64,000 nt of DNA from Pseudarthrobacter sp. NIBRBAC000502772 (GCF_006517235.1 NZ_CP041188.1:1-64000), one strand, 5' to 3'. Positions 27,718 through 38,198 are shown, counted from the stretch's first letter. Notes: generated from the letters alone by a model not told the origin. Numbers and translations are program-made.

Positions 27718-29205
27718 ATGCGACAAACTCCAGATTCTTGTCTTGATACGTGGATGGGCCGGGAGGCCCTCGCCGAGGCCATGATTCCGGTGATCGGCCG
27801 GCTGTACCGCGAGAACAACGTGGTGACCAGCATTCACGGCCGCAGCCTGACCAACTACTCCACCATGAACATCCTCAAGGCACACCGCTTCGCGCGCCGG
27901 ATCAGTAAGGACGAGCTGCTCCTTGAAGAGACTGCCCCGCTGCTGAACACATTGGCGCAGCTGCAGCTCGGCTCGGCCTCGATCGACATCGCCCGCCTGA
28001 ACCAAAAATTTAAGGAAAAGGGCAATGGTGTCACCCTGGAGAAATTCCTCCGCGGCGAACTCGCCGAGCTCGTCGGCAAACGCGGCACCGATAACCACAC
28101 CAGCACCGACGTCGTGCTGTACGGCTTCGGCCGGATCGGCCGCCTGCTGGCGCGCCTTCTCATCGAAAAGGCTGGCGGCGGCCACGGCCTGCGCCTGCGC
28201 GCCATCGTGGTGCGCCGCGGCTCGGACAAGGACCTCACCAAGCGCGCCAGCCTGCTGCGCCGCGACTCGGTCCACGGCTCCTTCGAGGGAACCATCCGCG
28301 TGGACGAGGACGCCAACACCATCACCGCGAACGGCGTCCAGGTCCAGGTCATCTACTCGGACAACCCCGCCACGATCGACTACACCGCGTACGGCATCCA
28401 CAACGCCCTGGTGGTGGACAACACAGGCCGCTGGCGCGACGCTGAGGGCCTGTCCCAGCACCTGCAGAGCAAGGGCGTTGCCCGCGTTCTCCTGACTGCC
28501 CCGGGTAAGGGCGCGCTGAAGAACATCGTGCACGGTATTAACCACGGCACCATCGAGGACACGGACCAGATCGTGTCCGCGGCGTCCTGCACCACCAACG
28601 CCATCACCCCGGTCCTGAAGGCTATCAACGACAGGTTCGGCGTGATCCACGGCCACGTGGAGACCGTCCACTCCTTCACCAACGACCAGAACCTGATCGA
28701 CAACTTCCACAAGGGCGACCGCCGCGGCCGCTCCGCCGCGCTGAACATGGTCATCACCGAAACCGGAGCGGCCACTGCCGTGGCGAAGGCACTGCCCGAA
28801 CTTCAGGGCAAGCTCACCGGCAGCTCAATCCGCGTCCCCACGCCGGACGTCTCGCTGGCGATCCTGAACCTGAGCCTGGAGAACGGGACCACCAAGGATG
28901 AAATCAACAACTTCCTCCGGGAAATGTCACTGCACTCGAACCTGCGCAAGCAGATCGACTACGTTGACTCCCCCGAGGTTGTTTCCACGGACTTCGTCGG
29001 TTCCCGTCGCGCAGGAATTGTTGATGGCCTGGCCACCATCTCCAACGAAAAGAACCTCGTCCTCTACGTCTGGTACGACAACGAGTTCGGATACAGCTGC
29101 CAGGTAGTCCGGGTCATGGAAGAGATGGCGGGCCTGAAGCGGCCATTCTTCCCTGCCACGGATGTTGTTCAGGAGGCCATGTCGGTCCTTGCCGCCCTGG
29201 GATAG
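27718..29205 (+). CDS. gap: Glyceraldehyde-3-phosphate dehydrogenase, long form
   Basis: 495 residues from ATG 27718 (GGAAAGG site); ATG 27679 would add 13 residues. About 130 N-terminal residues precede the usual GAPDH, as in the long actinobacterial enzymes. The NAD fold starts at VVLYGFGRIGRLLARLL, the catalytic Cys lies in SAASCTTNAITPVLKAI near residue 291, and the C-terminal WYDNEFGYSCQVVR is intact. It interconverts glyceraldehyde-3-phosphate and 1,3-bisphosphoglycerate. It follows the RuMP leader module, so it probably serves RuMP triose metabolism. Confidence 0.92.
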   Translation: MRQTPDSCLDTWMGREALAEAMIPVIGRLYRENNVVTSIHGRSLTNYSTMNILKAHRFARRISKDELLLEETAPLLNTLAQLQLGSASIDIARLNQKFKEKGNGVTLEKFLRGELAELVGKRGTDNHTSTDVVLYGFGRIGRLLARLLIEKAGGGHGLRLRAIVVRRGSDKDLTKRASLLRRDSVHGSFEGTIRVDEDANTITANGVQVQVIYSDNPATIDYTAYGIHNALVVDNTGRWRDAEGLSQHLQSKGVARVLLTAPGKGALKNIVHGINHGTIEDTDQIVSAASCTTNAITPVLKAINDRFGVIHGHVETVHSFTNDQNLIDNFHKGDRRGRSAALNMVITETGAATAVAKALPELQGKLTGSSIRVPTPDVSLAILNLSLENGTTKDEINNFLREMSLHSNLRKQIDYVDSPEVVSTDFVGSRRAGIVDGLATISNEKNLVLYVWYDNEFGYSCQVVRVMEEMAGLKRPFFPATDVVQEAMSVLAALG

Positions 29206-29287
29206 ATTCAACCGCTGCCTAATTGAGCCGCGGCCACCACCACTAGCCCGCCGCCTTGCGGCGAGTTACAGCAGAAAGGTAAATCCA

Positions 29288-29428
29288 ATGGGCGAACCGT
29301 ACCAGCCCACATCTCCGGTCATAGACGTCTTGGAAGGCCGCATTTTTGATTTCCCATGCCGTCGTCTTCCCAATTGGGTGGCGAAGGACTTGGGGAGATC
29401 CACGAGGGGATCAAAAGGTTCTTTGTGA
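29288..29428 (+). CDS. Small hypothetical ORF
   Basis: A 46-codon frame starting MGEPYQPTSPVIDVLEGRIF with an AAAGG site ten bases upstream, between gap and pfk. The rest of 29206-29623 shows no other gene. It may be a truncated gene start or chance; I recognise no family. Confidence 0.25.
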   Translation: MGEPYQPTSPVIDVLEGRIFDFPCRRLPNWVAKDLGRSTRGSKGSL

Positions 29429-29623
29429 TTTTTGGGTCCTGATCTCGAGAACTGTGCCGTGTCAGACCTTGGGATACGAGCGCAAAAAGTGGCGGTGCCT
29501 GAAATCCAGCCTCGCACCGCTTGCTTCCGAAACTCTGTCGTACTTCGCAACTCCCACGCACTTCCAGGAGAGCTCCGTGTGACGCTCTGCCTGTAAACCC
29601 TCTCCTATGATTTGAGCCGAGAC

Positions 29624-30649
29624 ATGAAAATTGGAATTCTTACCAGCGGCGGCGATTGCCCCGGACTGAACGCGGTTATCCGCGGTGCCGTGTTGAAGGG
29701 CATTGCCATCCACGGCCACGAATTCGTGGGGTTCCTGGACGGCTGGCGGGGCGTCGTCGAAGGCGACATCATCGACATCCCCCGCATCATGGTTCGTGGC
29801 ATCGCCAAGCAGGGTGGCACCATCCTCGGGACGTCCCGGACCAACCCCTTCGAAAACGGCGGCGGGCCGGAAGTTATCAAGGCCCACATGGACCGCCTCG
29901 GCATCGACGCGATCATCGCGATCGGCGGCGAAGGAACACTGGCTGCCGCCAAACGCCTGACCGACGCCGGGCTGAAGATTGTGGGCGTCCCGAAGACTGT
30001 GGATAACGACCTTGACGCCACGGATTACACCTTCGGTTTCGACACGGCGGTGCAGATCGCCACCGAGGCCATTGACCGGCTCCGGACCACGGGCGAGTCC
30101 CACCGCCGCTGCATGATCGCCGAGGTTATGGGCCGCCATGTGGGCTGGATTGCCCTGCACGCCGGCATGGCCGCCGGTGCGCACGCCATCCTGATCCCCG
30201 AGCAGAAGGTCAGCGTCGAGCAGATCACCGAGTGGGTCCAGGAAGCCCACACCCGCGGCCGCGCACCGCTGATTGTGGTGGCCGAGGGCTTTGTTCCGGA
30301 CCACATGGAATCCCCGCACTCCGAGCGCGGCCTGGACACGTTCGGCCGGCCGCGGCTTGGCGGGATCGCGGACCAGCTCGCCCCCGACATTGAAAGCCGC
30401 ACCGGCATCGAAACCCGCGCCACCGTCCTGGGCCACATCCAGCGCGGCGGCGTTCCGTCAGCTTTCGACAGGGTCCTGGCCACCCGCCTGGGCATGGCCG
30501 CGATCGACTCTGTAGTCGAGGGCCTCTGGGGCACCATGGTTGCCCTGAAAGGCACGGAAATCGAACAAGTGGGCTTCCGGGAGGCCCTGGGCCAGCTCAA
30601 GACCGTTCCGCAGAAGCGCTACGACGAAGCCGCCGTCCTGTTCGGCTGA
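29624..30649 (+). CDS. pfkA: 6-phosphofructokinase
   Basis: 341 residues. Signatures: TSGGDCPGLNAVIRG, GGEGT (Gly at the position that is Asp in PPi-dependent enzymes), PKTVDND (catalytic Asp), EVMGRHVGWIAL, and LGHIQRGGVPSAFDR. The Gly plus Lys combination is that of actinobacterial ATP-dependent PFKs, so ATP is the likely donor, although a PPi enzyme would be usual in some RuMP actinobacteria. It produces fructose-1,6-bisphosphate for cleavage by Fba, which is encoded convergently. Confidence 0.92.
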   Translation: MKIGILTSGGDCPGLNAVIRGAVLKGIAIHGHEFVGFLDGWRGVVEGDIIDIPRIMVRGIAKQGGTILGTSRTNPFENGGGPEVIKAHMDRLGIDAIIAIGGEGTLAAAKRLTDAGLKIVGVPKTVDNDLDATDYTFGFDTAVQIATEAIDRLRTTGESHRRCMIAEVMGRHVGWIALHAGMAAGAHAILIPEQKVSVEQITEWVQEAHTRGRAPLIVVAEGFVPDHMESPHSERGLDTFGRPRLGGIADQLAPDIESRTGIETRATVLGHIQRGGVPSAFDRVLATRLGMAAIDSVVEGLWGTMVALKGTEIEQVGFREALGQLKTVPQKRYDEAAVLFG

Positions 30650-30690
30650 GCTGCCCGCCTCCGACCAAACAGTCTGGGAAGTCCCTGGAG

Positions 30691-30706
30691 GGTTCCGTCA
30701 GGAACC
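30691..30706. terminator. Hairpin between convergent pfkA and fba
   Basis: GGTTCC-GTCA-GGAACC in the 215-bp convergent space. No U tract, so the call as a bidirectional terminator rests on position only. Confidence 0.4.
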
Positions 30707-30864
30707 ACGGCAGCTGTGGCGGCAAAGGCAACGAGTCACGCTGCTGCCAATCCGGGCCGCATGAGCAGCGATCAGCGTCCGCCAAGCCGGCGGCGCCCGC
30801 TTTTAGGCGGCGAGGAGTGTGGGCTCGGTGCCCACCGGGTTCTTGCGGAACTCGTCGGACATAA

Positions 30865-31884
30865 CTAGAACGTCTTGCCGAGGGAGCCGAGCTGGCGGGC
30901 GGCCTCGACGATGCGGACAGCCATGCCGGCTTCGGCGGAGGCGCCCCAGACGCGGGGGTCGTAGGTCTTTTTGTTGCCCATTTCGCCGTCGATCTTCAGG
31001 ACGCCGTCGTAGTTGGCGAGCATGTGCCCGGCCACCGGACGGGTGAAGGCGTACTGGGTGTCGGTGTCGACGTTCATCTTGATCACGCCGTAGGAAACGG
31101 CGTCAGCGATTTCCTGGTCACTGGAGCCGGAACCGCCGTGGAACACGAGGTCGAACGGGTTTTCCTTGCCGATCTTCGCGCCCACCTCGGCCTGGATGTC
31201 CTCGAGAATCTCCGGGCGCAGCTTCACACCGCCGGGCTTGTACACACCGTGGACGTTGCCGAAGGTCAGGGCCGTGATGTAGCGGCCGTTCTCGCCGGCG
31301 CCGAGGGCCTCGATCGTGGCCAGGGCGTCCTCGACCGTTGTGTAGAGCTTCTCGTTGATTTCGTTCTCAACGCCGTCTTCCTCGCCGCCCACGATGCCGA
31401 TTTCAACTTCGAGGATCATCTTCGCAGCGGCGGCACGCGCCAGCAGTTCGCGCGCGATGCGCAGGTTGTCTTCGAGGGTCTCGTGCGAGCCGTCCCACAT
31501 GTGCGAGTTGAAGATCGGGTTCCGGCCGGCCTTGACCTCGGCCTCCGACGCCGCCAGCAGCGGCAGGACAAAACCGTCCAGCTGGTCCTTGGGGCAGTGG
31601 TCGGTGTGCAGCGCGATGTTGACGTTGTGGTTCTTGGCCACTTCGCGGGCAAAAGCGGCGAAGCCGAGCGAACCGGCAACCATGTCCTTGACCGACGCGT
31701 CGGACCAGTACGCCGCGCCACCGGTGGAAACCTGAATGATGCCATCGGACTCAGCCTCGGCGAACCCGCGGATGGCTGCATTCAGGGTCTGCGACGACGT
31801 CACGTTGACCGCCGGGAACGCAAAGCCTCCGGCCTTGGCGCGATCGATCATCTCGGAGTAGATCTCTGGGGTTGCAATGGGCAT
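30865..31884 (-). CDS. fbaA: Fructose-bisphosphate aldolase, class II
   Basis: 339 residues. Zinc and substrate motifs: ALHTDHCPKD (zinc His and catalytic Asp), EVEIGIVGGEEDGV, FGNVHGVYKPG (zinc His), VFHGGSGSS (zinc His) and MNVDTDTQYAF. It cleaves fructose-1,6-bisphosphate in the RuMP cleavage phase. It is the last gene of the tkt-tal-rpe-rpiB-fba run, although a 208-bp gap separates it from rpiB. A broken copy of its N-terminal part lies at 43385-43535. Confidence 0.94.
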   Translation of the reverse strand: MPIATPEIYSEMIDRAKAGGFAFPAVNVTSSQTLNAAIRGFAEAESDGIIQVSTGGAAYWSDASVKDMVAGSLGFAAFAREVAKNHNVNIALHTDHCPKDQLDGFVLPLLAASEAEVKAGRNPIFNSHMWDGSHETLEDNLRIARELLARAAAAKMILEVEIGIVGGEEDGVENEINEKLYTTVEDALATIEALGAGENGRYITALTFGNVHGVYKPGGVKLRPEILEDIQAEVGAKIGKENPFDLVFHGGSGSSDQEIADAVSYGVIKMNVDTDTQYAFTRPVAGHMLANYDGVLKIDGEMGNKKTYDPRVWGASAEAGMAVRIVEAARQLGSLGKTF

Positions 31885-32092
31885 GGTGACTCCTATGCTG
31901 GAGTTCGTCTATGGGCTCTTCCCTGCTGGTCAGGGCATTTCTCGCCTTCCGTTGCGATCCTCAACCGAACCGGAAGGCGGCTTCTTCATTGGGTTAGGGG
32001 AAGGTGCCTGAGATTGGCGTGCAGCGGGACAAACTGCCCGAGGTGAGATTACCAATCCTCAACCGCACCGATTCCCCTCGTGAAGCGACGAG

Positions 32093-32566
32093 CTACTCGG
32101 CAACCTCGCCGGTGGTTTCAAAGGTGGCGATCTTGCCGATGCGGCGTTCGTGGCGTTCGGCGTTGGTGAATGGTTCGGTGAGGAATGCCTCGATCAATTC
32201 GGTAGCCTCCTCGACGGTGTGCTGGCGTCCCCCGACTGCGACCACGTTGGCGTCGTTGTGTTGGCGGGCCAGCTTGGCCGTGTCCAGGTTCCATGCCAGA
32301 GCGGCGCGCACGCCCTCGACCTTGTTCGCGGCGATCTGCTCGCCGTTGCCCGAGCCGCCCAGCACTATCCCGAGGGCGTCCACGCCAGCGGTCTGGTCGG
32401 CCACGACGGCGGACGCGGCCTTGATACAGAATGCCGGGTAGTCGTCCTCGGCATCGTAGGCCGCCGGCCCGTGGTCTACCATCTCGTAGCCTTTAGCTGA
32501 CAGTGCGGTGATGAGATGGGAGCTGAGCTCCATGCCGGCGTGGTCGGTTGCGATGTGAACGCGCAT
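32093..32566 (-). CDS. rpiB: Ribose-5-phosphate isomerase B
   Basis: 157 residues. RpiB signatures are HIATDHAGMEL, VDHGP, GIVLGGSGNGEQIAANKVEGVRAAL and HNDANVVAVGGR. It interconverts ribose-5-phosphate and ribulose-5-phosphate, regenerating the formaldehyde acceptor. It starts 32 bp after rpe, in the same direction. Confidence 0.92.
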   Translation of the reverse strand: MRVHIATDHAGMELSSHLITALSAKGYEMVDHGPAAYDAEDDYPAFCIKAASAVVADQTAGVDALGIVLGGSGNGEQIAANKVEGVRAALAWNLDTAKLARQHNDANVVAVGGRQHTVEEATELIEAFLTEPFTNAERHERRIGKIATFETTGEVAE

Positions 32567-32598
32567 TTGTGGTCCTTCAGACTGGTTGGCGTACAGAG

Positions 32599-33300
32599 TT
32601 ATTGGGGTGAAGGCGAGGTTATTGGGGCGAAGGCGAGCTGGGCGTTCGCGCGCAGCGACTCGATGGCGTCCGCAGGCGACGGCCTGCCGTACACGGCGGA
32701 TCCGGCCACAAAGACGTTGGCACCGGCCTCCGCGGCGCGCGTGATGGTTTCCTCCGTGATACCGCCGTCCACCTGGATGGCCACGTCCACCCCCGAACCC
32801 TCGACCGCCGCGCGGGCACGGCGGATCTTGGGCAACATGACATCCAGGAATGCCTGGCCGCCAAAGCCCGGCTCCACCGTCATGATCAAGAGCAGGTCCA
32901 GTTCCGGGAGCATGTCCAGGTACGGTTCCACCGGGGTGGCCGGGCGCAGTGCCATGCCCGCCTTGGCCCCGCGTGCGCGAAGTTCACGGGCGAGTTTGAT
33001 CGGGGCCTCGGACGCCTCGACGTGGAACGTCACCGAGCTCAGGCCGGCGTCGGCGAACTGCGGCGCCCAGCGGTCCACATTGGAAATCATCAGGTGGGCG
33101 TCCAACGGCACGGGGCTGACCCTTTGCAGCCGTTCCACGACGGGCAGGCCGATGGTCAGATTCGGAACGAAGTGGTTGTCCATGACGTCCACGTGCACGG
33201 CATCGGCGTTGCTGATGCGGGCCAGCTCGGCCTCAAGGTTGACGAAGTCGGCCGAGAGGATGCTGGGGTTGATACAGCAATTCAGGGGTGAAACGGGCAT
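32599..33300 (-). CDS. rpe: Ribulose-phosphate 3-epimerase
   Basis: 233 residues. PSILSADF at the start, [12 protein letters not shown] (metal-binding Asp and His), [12 protein letters not shown] and VDGGI with GSAVYG at the phosphate site. The frame stays open far upstream, but family similarity starts at ATG 33300. The last codons overlap a 20-bp tandem duplication (32601-32640) that changed the C-terminus. It epimerises xylulose-5-phosphate to ribulose-5-phosphate. Confidence 0.93.
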   Translation of the reverse strand: MPVSPLNCCINPSILSADFVNLEAELARISNADAVHVDVMDNHFVPNLTIGLPVVERLQRVSPVPLDAHLMISNVDRWAPQFADAGLSSVTFHVEASEAPIKLARELRARGAKAGMALRPATPVEPYLDMLPELDLLLIMTVEPGFGGQAFLDVMLPKIRRARAAVEGSGVDVAIQVDGGITEETITRAAEAGANVFVAGSAVYGRPSPADAIESLRANAQLAFAPITSPSPQ

Positions 33301-33337
33301 GGTGTCTGCCTTTCGGTGGCGGTCAGAGCTCAGTGGG

Positions 33338-34459
33338 CTAGGAAGACTTCCGTGCAGCGGCAAGGGCACCTTCGACGTCGGCCAGTAGTTCCTTCCAGCT
33401 GGCCACGAACTTGTCCAGGCCTTCGGATTCGAGGAGGGCAACCACCTCGTTGTAGGAGATGCCCAGGGCGTCCAGTGCGTACAGCACGGCCTTGGACTCG
33501 GCATAGGCGCCGGAGATCGTGTCGCCGGTGACGACGCCGTGGTCGAAGGTGGCGTCGAGCGTTTTTTCGGGCATGGTGTTGACCACACCGGCGGCGGCGA
33601 GTCCGGTGACGTAGAGGGTGTCGGAGTAGGCCGGGTCCTTGACGCCGGTGGAGGCCCACAGGGGACGCTGCGGGAGTGCGCCGGCTTCAGCCAGGACTGC
33701 CCAGCGTTCGGTGGAGAAGAGCTCCTCGTAGACCTGGTAGGCGAGGCGGGCGTTGGCGACGCCGGCCTTGCCCTTGAGGGCCTTGGCTGCGTCGGTGCCG
33801 ATGGCGTCGAGGCGCTTGTCGATTTCGGAATCAACACGCGAGACGAAGAACGAGGCGACCGAGTGGATCTTGGACAGGTCGTGGCCGTTTTCCTTGGCCT
33901 GCTCCAGTCCGGCCTGGAAGGCGTTGATGACGGCGCGGTAGCGCTCAAGCGAGAAGATCAGGGTCACGTTGACGCTGATGCCTTCGGCCAGGGTTGCCGA
34001 GATAGCCGCGAGGCCTTCGAGAGTTGCCGGGATTTTTATGAGGACGTTGTCCTTGTCAACCTTCTTGTAGAGGTTCTTGGCCTCAGCGATGGTTCCTTCG
34101 GTGTCCCAGGCCAGACGGGGGTCGACCTCGATGGAGACACGGCCGTCCACGCCGCTGCTGGCGGTTGCAATCGGGGCGAAGAGGTCGCAGGCGTCGGCGA
34201 CGTCGGTGGTGGTGATCTCGAAGATTGTCTCCTCGACGCCGGTGCCCTGCGCGGCAAGTTCGGCAATCTTTGCATCGTAGTCAGAGCCGGATGTAATCGC
34301 GGCCTGGAAGATGGACGGGTTGGTGGTCACGCCGACGACGTTCTTTTCGTCGATGAGCTTCTGCAGGCTGCCGCTGGCGAGTCGCTCGCGGGAGAGGTCG
34401 TCCAGCCAGATGGACACACCGGCGTCGGACAGCTGTGCGGTGGGGGTTGCGTTGGTCAT
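33338..34459 (-). CDS. tal: Transaldolase
   Basis: 373 residues, the long actinobacterial type. VTTNPSIF near the N-terminus, the Schiff-base Lys in [18 protein letters not shown]-type strand ([12 protein letters not shown]) and [12 protein letters not shown]. It moves dihydroxyacetone units in the sugar-rearrangement phase. It lies between tkt and rpe; a perfect 17-bp hairpin precedes it. Confidence 0.94.
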   Translation of the reverse strand: MTNATPTAQLSDAGVSIWLDDLSRERLASGSLQKLIDEKNVVGVTTNPSIFQAAITSGSDYDAKIAELAAQGTGVEETIFEITTTDVADACDLFAPIATASSGVDGRVSIEVDPRLAWDTEGTIAEAKNLYKKVDKDNVLIKIPATLEGLAAISATLAEGISVNVTLIFSLERYRAVINAFQAGLEQAKENGHDLSKIHSVASFFVSRVDSEIDKRLDAIGTDAAKALKGKAGVANARLAYQVYEELFSTERWAVLAEAGALPQRPLWASTGVKDPAYSDTLYVTGLAAAGVVNTMPEKTLDATFDHGVVTGDTISGAYAESKAVLYALDALGISYNEVVALLESEGLDKFVASWKELLADVEGALAAARKSS

Positions 34460-34502
34460 GGCGTCTGCTTCCTTCGAAAATCATGAATAGTTGAGAGCTT
34501 GC

Positions 34503-34545
34503 GCCGGCGCCGCGGGACGCTTGTTAGCCGTCCCGCGGCGCCGGC
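34503..34545 (-). terminator. Perfect 17-bp hairpin between tkt and tal
   Basis: Arms at 34503-34519 and 34529-34545 are fully complementary and almost all G/C, around the loop CTTGTTAGC. There is no U tract. It can act as an attenuator between tkt and tal or protect the 3' end of the tkt message. Confidence 0.6.
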
Positions 34546-34564
34546 TGCAGTGCAGTTGAGAGGG

Positions 34565-36724
34565 TTAGTTTCTTGTGGCGGCGAGGGAGTCCTTAGCGGC
34601 GGCAGCGACAGCCTCCGCGGTAATGCCGAACTCCTGGAAAAGGCGCTTGTAGTCGGCGGAAGCGCCATAGTGCTCGAGGCTGACGGAACGGCCTGCGTCG
34701 CCGACGAATTCCCTCCAGCCTAGGGCCAGCCCGGCCTCTACCGAGACGCGGGCCTTGACTGCAGCGGGAAGCACGGACTCGCGGTAGGCGGCGTCCTGCT
34801 TGTTGAACCACTCGACGCACGGCATGGAGACAACGCGGGTACCGATGCCTTCGGCCTGAAGGGCTTCGCGGGCCTGGACGGCGAGCTGGACCTCGGAGCC
34901 GGTGCCGATCAGGATGACCTGGGCGTCAACGGTCCTGCCGTTCCTGGATGCCTCGGCCAACACGTAGCCGCCCTTGGCCACACCGGCCGGGGAAGCAAAG
35001 GTGTCACCCTCGGCCGTACCCTCGCCGCGGGCGAAAGTCGGGACGTTCTGACGGGTCAGAATGATGCCGGCCGGGTTCTCGTGGTTTTCCAGCATGGTCT
35101 TCCACGCTATGCCCACTTCATTCGCGTCACCGGGGCGGACTACGTCCAGGCCCACGACGGCGCGCAGGGTGGCGAGCTGTTCCACCGGCTGATGCGTGGG
35201 GCCGTCCTCGCCCAGGCCGATGGAGTCATGCGACCACACATAGATGGACGGGACGCCCATCAAGGCGGAGAGGCGGATGGCCGGGCGCTGGTAGTCGCTG
35301 AAGATCAGGAACGTGCCTGAGAACGCGCGGGTCCGGCCGTGCAGCGAGATGCCGTTCACGATCGAGGCCGCAGCGTGCTCCCGGATACCGAAGTGCAGGA
35401 CCCGGCCGTACGGGTTGCCTTTCCACGTATCCGTGGAGCGGGAAGCCGGGATGAACGACGGTGATCCCTCAATGGTGGTGTTGTTGGACTCGGCAAGGTC
35501 GGCCGAACCGCCCCAGAGTTCCGGCATGACCGGGCCGAGGGCGTTCAGGACCTTCCCGGACGCTGCACGGGTGGAGACGTCCTTGCCTGCTTCGAAGACG
35601 GGCAGGACGGCGTCGAGTCCGGCCGGAAGCTTTTTGGCCTCGATCCGCTCCAACAAGGCGGCGCCCTCGGGGTTGGCTGACTGCCAGGCGTTGAAGGACC
35701 CATCCCATTCCTTGCGGGCCGCGGCCCCGCGGTCCACTACCGAGCGGGCGTGTGCCAGGACTTCCTGGTTCACCTCGAAGGACTTGGCAGGATCGAAGCC
35801 CAGGGCGGACTTCACGCCTGCGACCTCTTCGGCGCCCAGTGCGGAACCGTGGATCTTGCCCGTGTTCTGCTTTTTCGGCGCCGGGTACCCGATGATGGTA
35901 CGCAGCGAGATGATGGACGGCTTGGACGTCTCTGCCTTCGCTGCCAGGAGTGCGCTGTAGAGCTCCTGGACGTCTTCGACGTATTCGCCCGTCTCGGTCC
36001 AGTCAACGCGCTGGGTGTGCCAGCCGTAGGCCTCGTAACGCTTCAGGACATCCTCGGTGAAGGAGATGTCGGTGTCGTCCTCGATGGAGATGTGGTTCTC
36101 ATCGTAGACAACTACAAGGTTGCCCAGTTCCTGGTGCCCGGCCAGTGAGGAAGCCTCGGCCGTGACGCCTTCCTGGATATCCCCGTCGGAAGCGATGACC
36201 CAGATGGTGTGGTCGAACGGGGACGTGCCCTCGGCAGCGTCGGCATCGAACAGTCCGCGCATCCGGCGCTGTGAGTAGGCGAAGCCCACTGAGGAGGCCA
36301 GCCCCTGGCCGAGCGGGCCGGTGGTGATCTCCACACCCGCGGTGTGCTTGTACTCAGGGTGGCCGGGGGTCAGCGAATCCCAGGTTCGCAACGCCTTAAG
36401 GTCGTCCAGCTCCAGACCGTAGCCGGACAGGAACAGCTGGATGTAAAGGGTCAGGGAGGAGTGGCCGGGGGACAGGATGAAACGGTCGCGTCCCAGCCAG
36501 TCCGGGTCGCGGGGGTCGTGGCGCATCAGCTTCTGGAAAAGAAGGTAGGCGGCCGGCGCCAGACTCATCGCCGTGCCGGGGTGGCCGTTACCGACCTTCT
36601 CCACAGCATCCGCGGCCAGGACACGGGCCGTGTCCACCGCGCGCTGGTCCTCGGACGTCCAGTTGAGTGTTTCTGATTCAGTGGTGCTGATCAAGGCACG
36701 CGTCGCATTTGCTGTCGGATTCAC
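34565..36724 (-). CDS. tkt: Transketolase
   Basis: 719 residues with GTG start. Thiamine diphosphate motif [10 protein letters not shown] to YDENHIS, substrate His in [13 protein letters not shown], and FEEHGIREHAA-type central motif ([16 protein letters not shown]). The first codons and the ribosome region are nearly identical to those of phi at 43067, so the GTG start is well supported. It exchanges two-carbon units in the rearrangement phase. It follows RuMP leader copy 3. Confidence 0.95.
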   Translation of the reverse strand: MNPTANATRALISTTESETLNWTSEDQRAVDTARVLAADAVEKVGNGHPGTAMSLAPAAYLLFQKLMRHDPRDPDWLGRDRFILSPGHSSLTLYIQLFLSGYGLELDDLKALRTWDSLTPGHPEYKHTAGVEITTGPLGQGLASSVGFAYSQRRMRGLFDADAAEGTSPFDHTIWVIASDGDIQEGVTAEASSLAGHQELGNLVVVYDENHISIEDDTDISFTEDVLKRYEAYGWHTQRVDWTETGEYVEDVQELYSALLAAKAETSKPSIISLRTIIGYPAPKKQNTGKIHGSALGAEEVAGVKSALGFDPAKSFEVNQEVLAHARSVVDRGAAARKEWDGSFNAWQSANPEGAALLERIEAKKLPAGLDAVLPVFEAGKDVSTRAASGKVLNALGPVMPELWGGSADLAESNNTTIEGSPSFIPASRSTDTWKGNPYGRVLHFGIREHAAASIVNGISLHGRTRAFSGTFLIFSDYQRPAIRLSALMGVPSIYVWSHDSIGLGEDGPTHQPVEQLATLRAVVGLDVVRPGDANEVGIAWKTMLENHENPAGIILTRQNVPTFARGEGTAEGDTFASPAGVAKGGYVLAEASRNGRTVDAQVILIGTGSEVQLAVQAREALQAEGIGTRVVSMPCVEWFNKQDAAYRESVLPAAVKARVSVEAGLALGWREFVGDAGRSVSLEHYGASADYKRLFQEFGITAEAVAAAAKDSLAATRN

Positions 36725-36858
36725 GATTTAATCTCCTTTGATTCGGTCATCGGCCTGTGGGCGGCCGCACGGATGCTTCTGGTTGATATCCATCGTCTCT
36801 AACCAAACGGGCAGGTGTAACACTGTTTTCTGACGGTTCTTACTACCCTTTAGGGTTG
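36725..36858 (-). promoter_or_regulatory. RuMP leader module, copy 3 (upstream of tkt)
   Basis: Dyad CTACCC-TTTA-GGGTTG at 36843-36858 (one arm mismatch), then CAGAAAACAGTGTTAC, CGATGGATATCAACCAG and GGCCGATGACC before the AAAGGAG site. A 21-codon frame beginning MDINQK fills 36728-36793, but the matching frame at phi does not stop before the gene, so conservation is of DNA or RNA rather than a peptide. Confidence 0.8.
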
Positions 36859-36890
36859 GCTGGGCGCCTCCGCCCCGGTATGCTGGCCGG

Positions 36891-38198
36891 ATGAGCGCAG
36901 CTGCTGACCAACCCCTGAATGAATCTGCTATGCCACTTCCAGACCCGCAGTGGCCACTTTTGGAGAGCGTGGCAGCATTGGCCGATGCCCCCCTGGGCCA
37001 GATTGCGGAGCGGCTCCGTGATGCAACGCTCCCCCATCTGGGAAGCAGCGCGCTCGTCATCTTCACCGAAGACTGCACGGGGCGGCCGCAGAAGAAGGCG
37101 GGCGCGGAAGAAATCATTTCCCGGGTCTCCATCGCCGAACTGGACACGCTTCGCGGCGCCCTTTCGGATCAGACACCTTGGTTCGGGGAAGCCGAGCTCG
37201 CCGGCCGCCCCCGCCCCGTACTCGCCCTAAAACACGCCTCCAGCCAGGCCCTCCTCGTCCTCACGGATCCTCACCCGGCCGATCCAGGGCACAACGCCGA
37301 GCTGGACTTGGTGACGTATTTGTGGCACCTTGCTGCCCGGCGGATCCAGGAGAAAGTGGCCGATGCGCCGCCGTCGTATCTGCTGGAATCGCGGGCGGCC
37401 TCAGCTGAACGCGTACGCGTGACGGCGGAACTGACCGATCTGCACTCCACGACCCTGGAGACCCTCCTCGCAGCCCTGCGCTCATCCTCTCTGGAGGATG
37501 CAGCGGCACGCACCACTGTCACTGACCTCACCGCCAAGGCCTTGGTCCGGCTGCGCACTCTCAGCGACCGCACGACGGACCTGGTGGAAGAGCCCGTCGC
37601 CACAGCCTTCGAGCGACTGCGCGAGGACCTGCGACCGCTCACGCGATTCAGCGGCATCGAGGTCGAATTCATCGAACCTCCCCTGAATGGAAGGGCCCTG
37701 CCCGGCGAAGTTGCCCACGCGGCACGAGCCATCGTCCGAGGACTGGTACTGGCCATGACGGAACAACCCGACGTCAGCAGAATACGGACGCAGTGGGACT
37801 GCGACGGCGAAAACCTCCTGATCAACGTACGCGACGACGGCCGCGGTAAGCTCGCCGCCGACGCGCCGAGCATCGCCCGCCTGGACCGCCGGGTCCAAGC
37901 GCTCACCGGACAGCTGCGGATCGACGTCATGCCAGGCTGGGGTGCAGACGTCTTCGTCACCCTCCCGTTGGACCTGCCGGCACGCCCGGCCGGGGATGTC
38001 GCCGGATGGGACCTTGCCGCCCGGGAACTCGAAGTGCTCCAGCACCTTGTCGCCGGAGAACGCAACCGCACCATCGCCTTAAAGCTGGGCATCAGCGAGA
38101 ATACGGTCAAGTTCCATGTGCGGAACCTGTTCAGGAAGCTCGAGGTCGGCTCACGCACCGAGGCCATCGCCCTGGCACACAGCCACGGACTCCGGTGA
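36891..38198 (+). CDS. Kinase-like sensor fused to LuxR-type HTH
   Basis: 435 residues. The middle has a helical dimerisation-like part (RVRVTAELTDLHSTTLETLLAALRSS) and a degenerate ATPase with INVRDDGRGKL and WGADVFVTLPL, as in NarL-partner kinases; the end is a LuxR-type HTH (LAARELEVLQHLVAGERNRTIALKLGISENTVKFHVRNLFRKLEV). Fusing both makes a one-protein sensor-regulator. It is transcribed divergently from tkt, only 32 bp from the leader dyad, and is a candidate regulator of the RuMP genes. Confidence 0.8.
   Translation: MSAAADQPLNESAMPLPDPQWPLLESVAALADAPLGQIAERLRDATLPHLGSSALVIFTEDCTGRPQKKAGAEEIISRVSIAELDTLRGALSDQTPWFGEAELAGRPRPVLALKHASSQALLVLTDPHPADPGHNAELDLVTYLWHLAARRIQEKVADAPPSYLLESRAASAERVRVTAELTDLHSTTLETLLAALRSSSLEDAAARTTVTDLTAKALVRLRTLSDRTTDLVEEPVATAFERLREDLRPLTRFSGIEVEFIEPPLNGRALPGEVAHAARAIVRGLVLAMTEQPDVSRIRTQWDCDGENLLINVRDDGRGKLAADAPSIARLDRRVQALTGQLRIDVMPGWGADVFVTLPLDLPARPAGDVAGWDLAARELEVLQHLVAGERNRTIALKLGISENTVKFHVRNLFRKLEVGSRTEAIALAHSHGLR

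Noticed and set aside
32601..32640. 20-bp tandem duplication at the end of rpe as a regulatory repeat
   Set aside because: Only two copies and within the coding end; it looks like a replication slip that altered the C-terminus.
33301..33948. Upstream in-frame extension of rpe (216 codons)
   Set aside because: It runs through the transaldolase gene in another frame; epimerase similarity starts at ATG 33300.
36728..36793. 21-codon leader peptide (MDINQK...) before tkt
   Set aside because: At phi the same frame does not stop before the gene and changes sequence, so peptide-level conservation is lacking. The DNA is conserved as a regulatory module instead.
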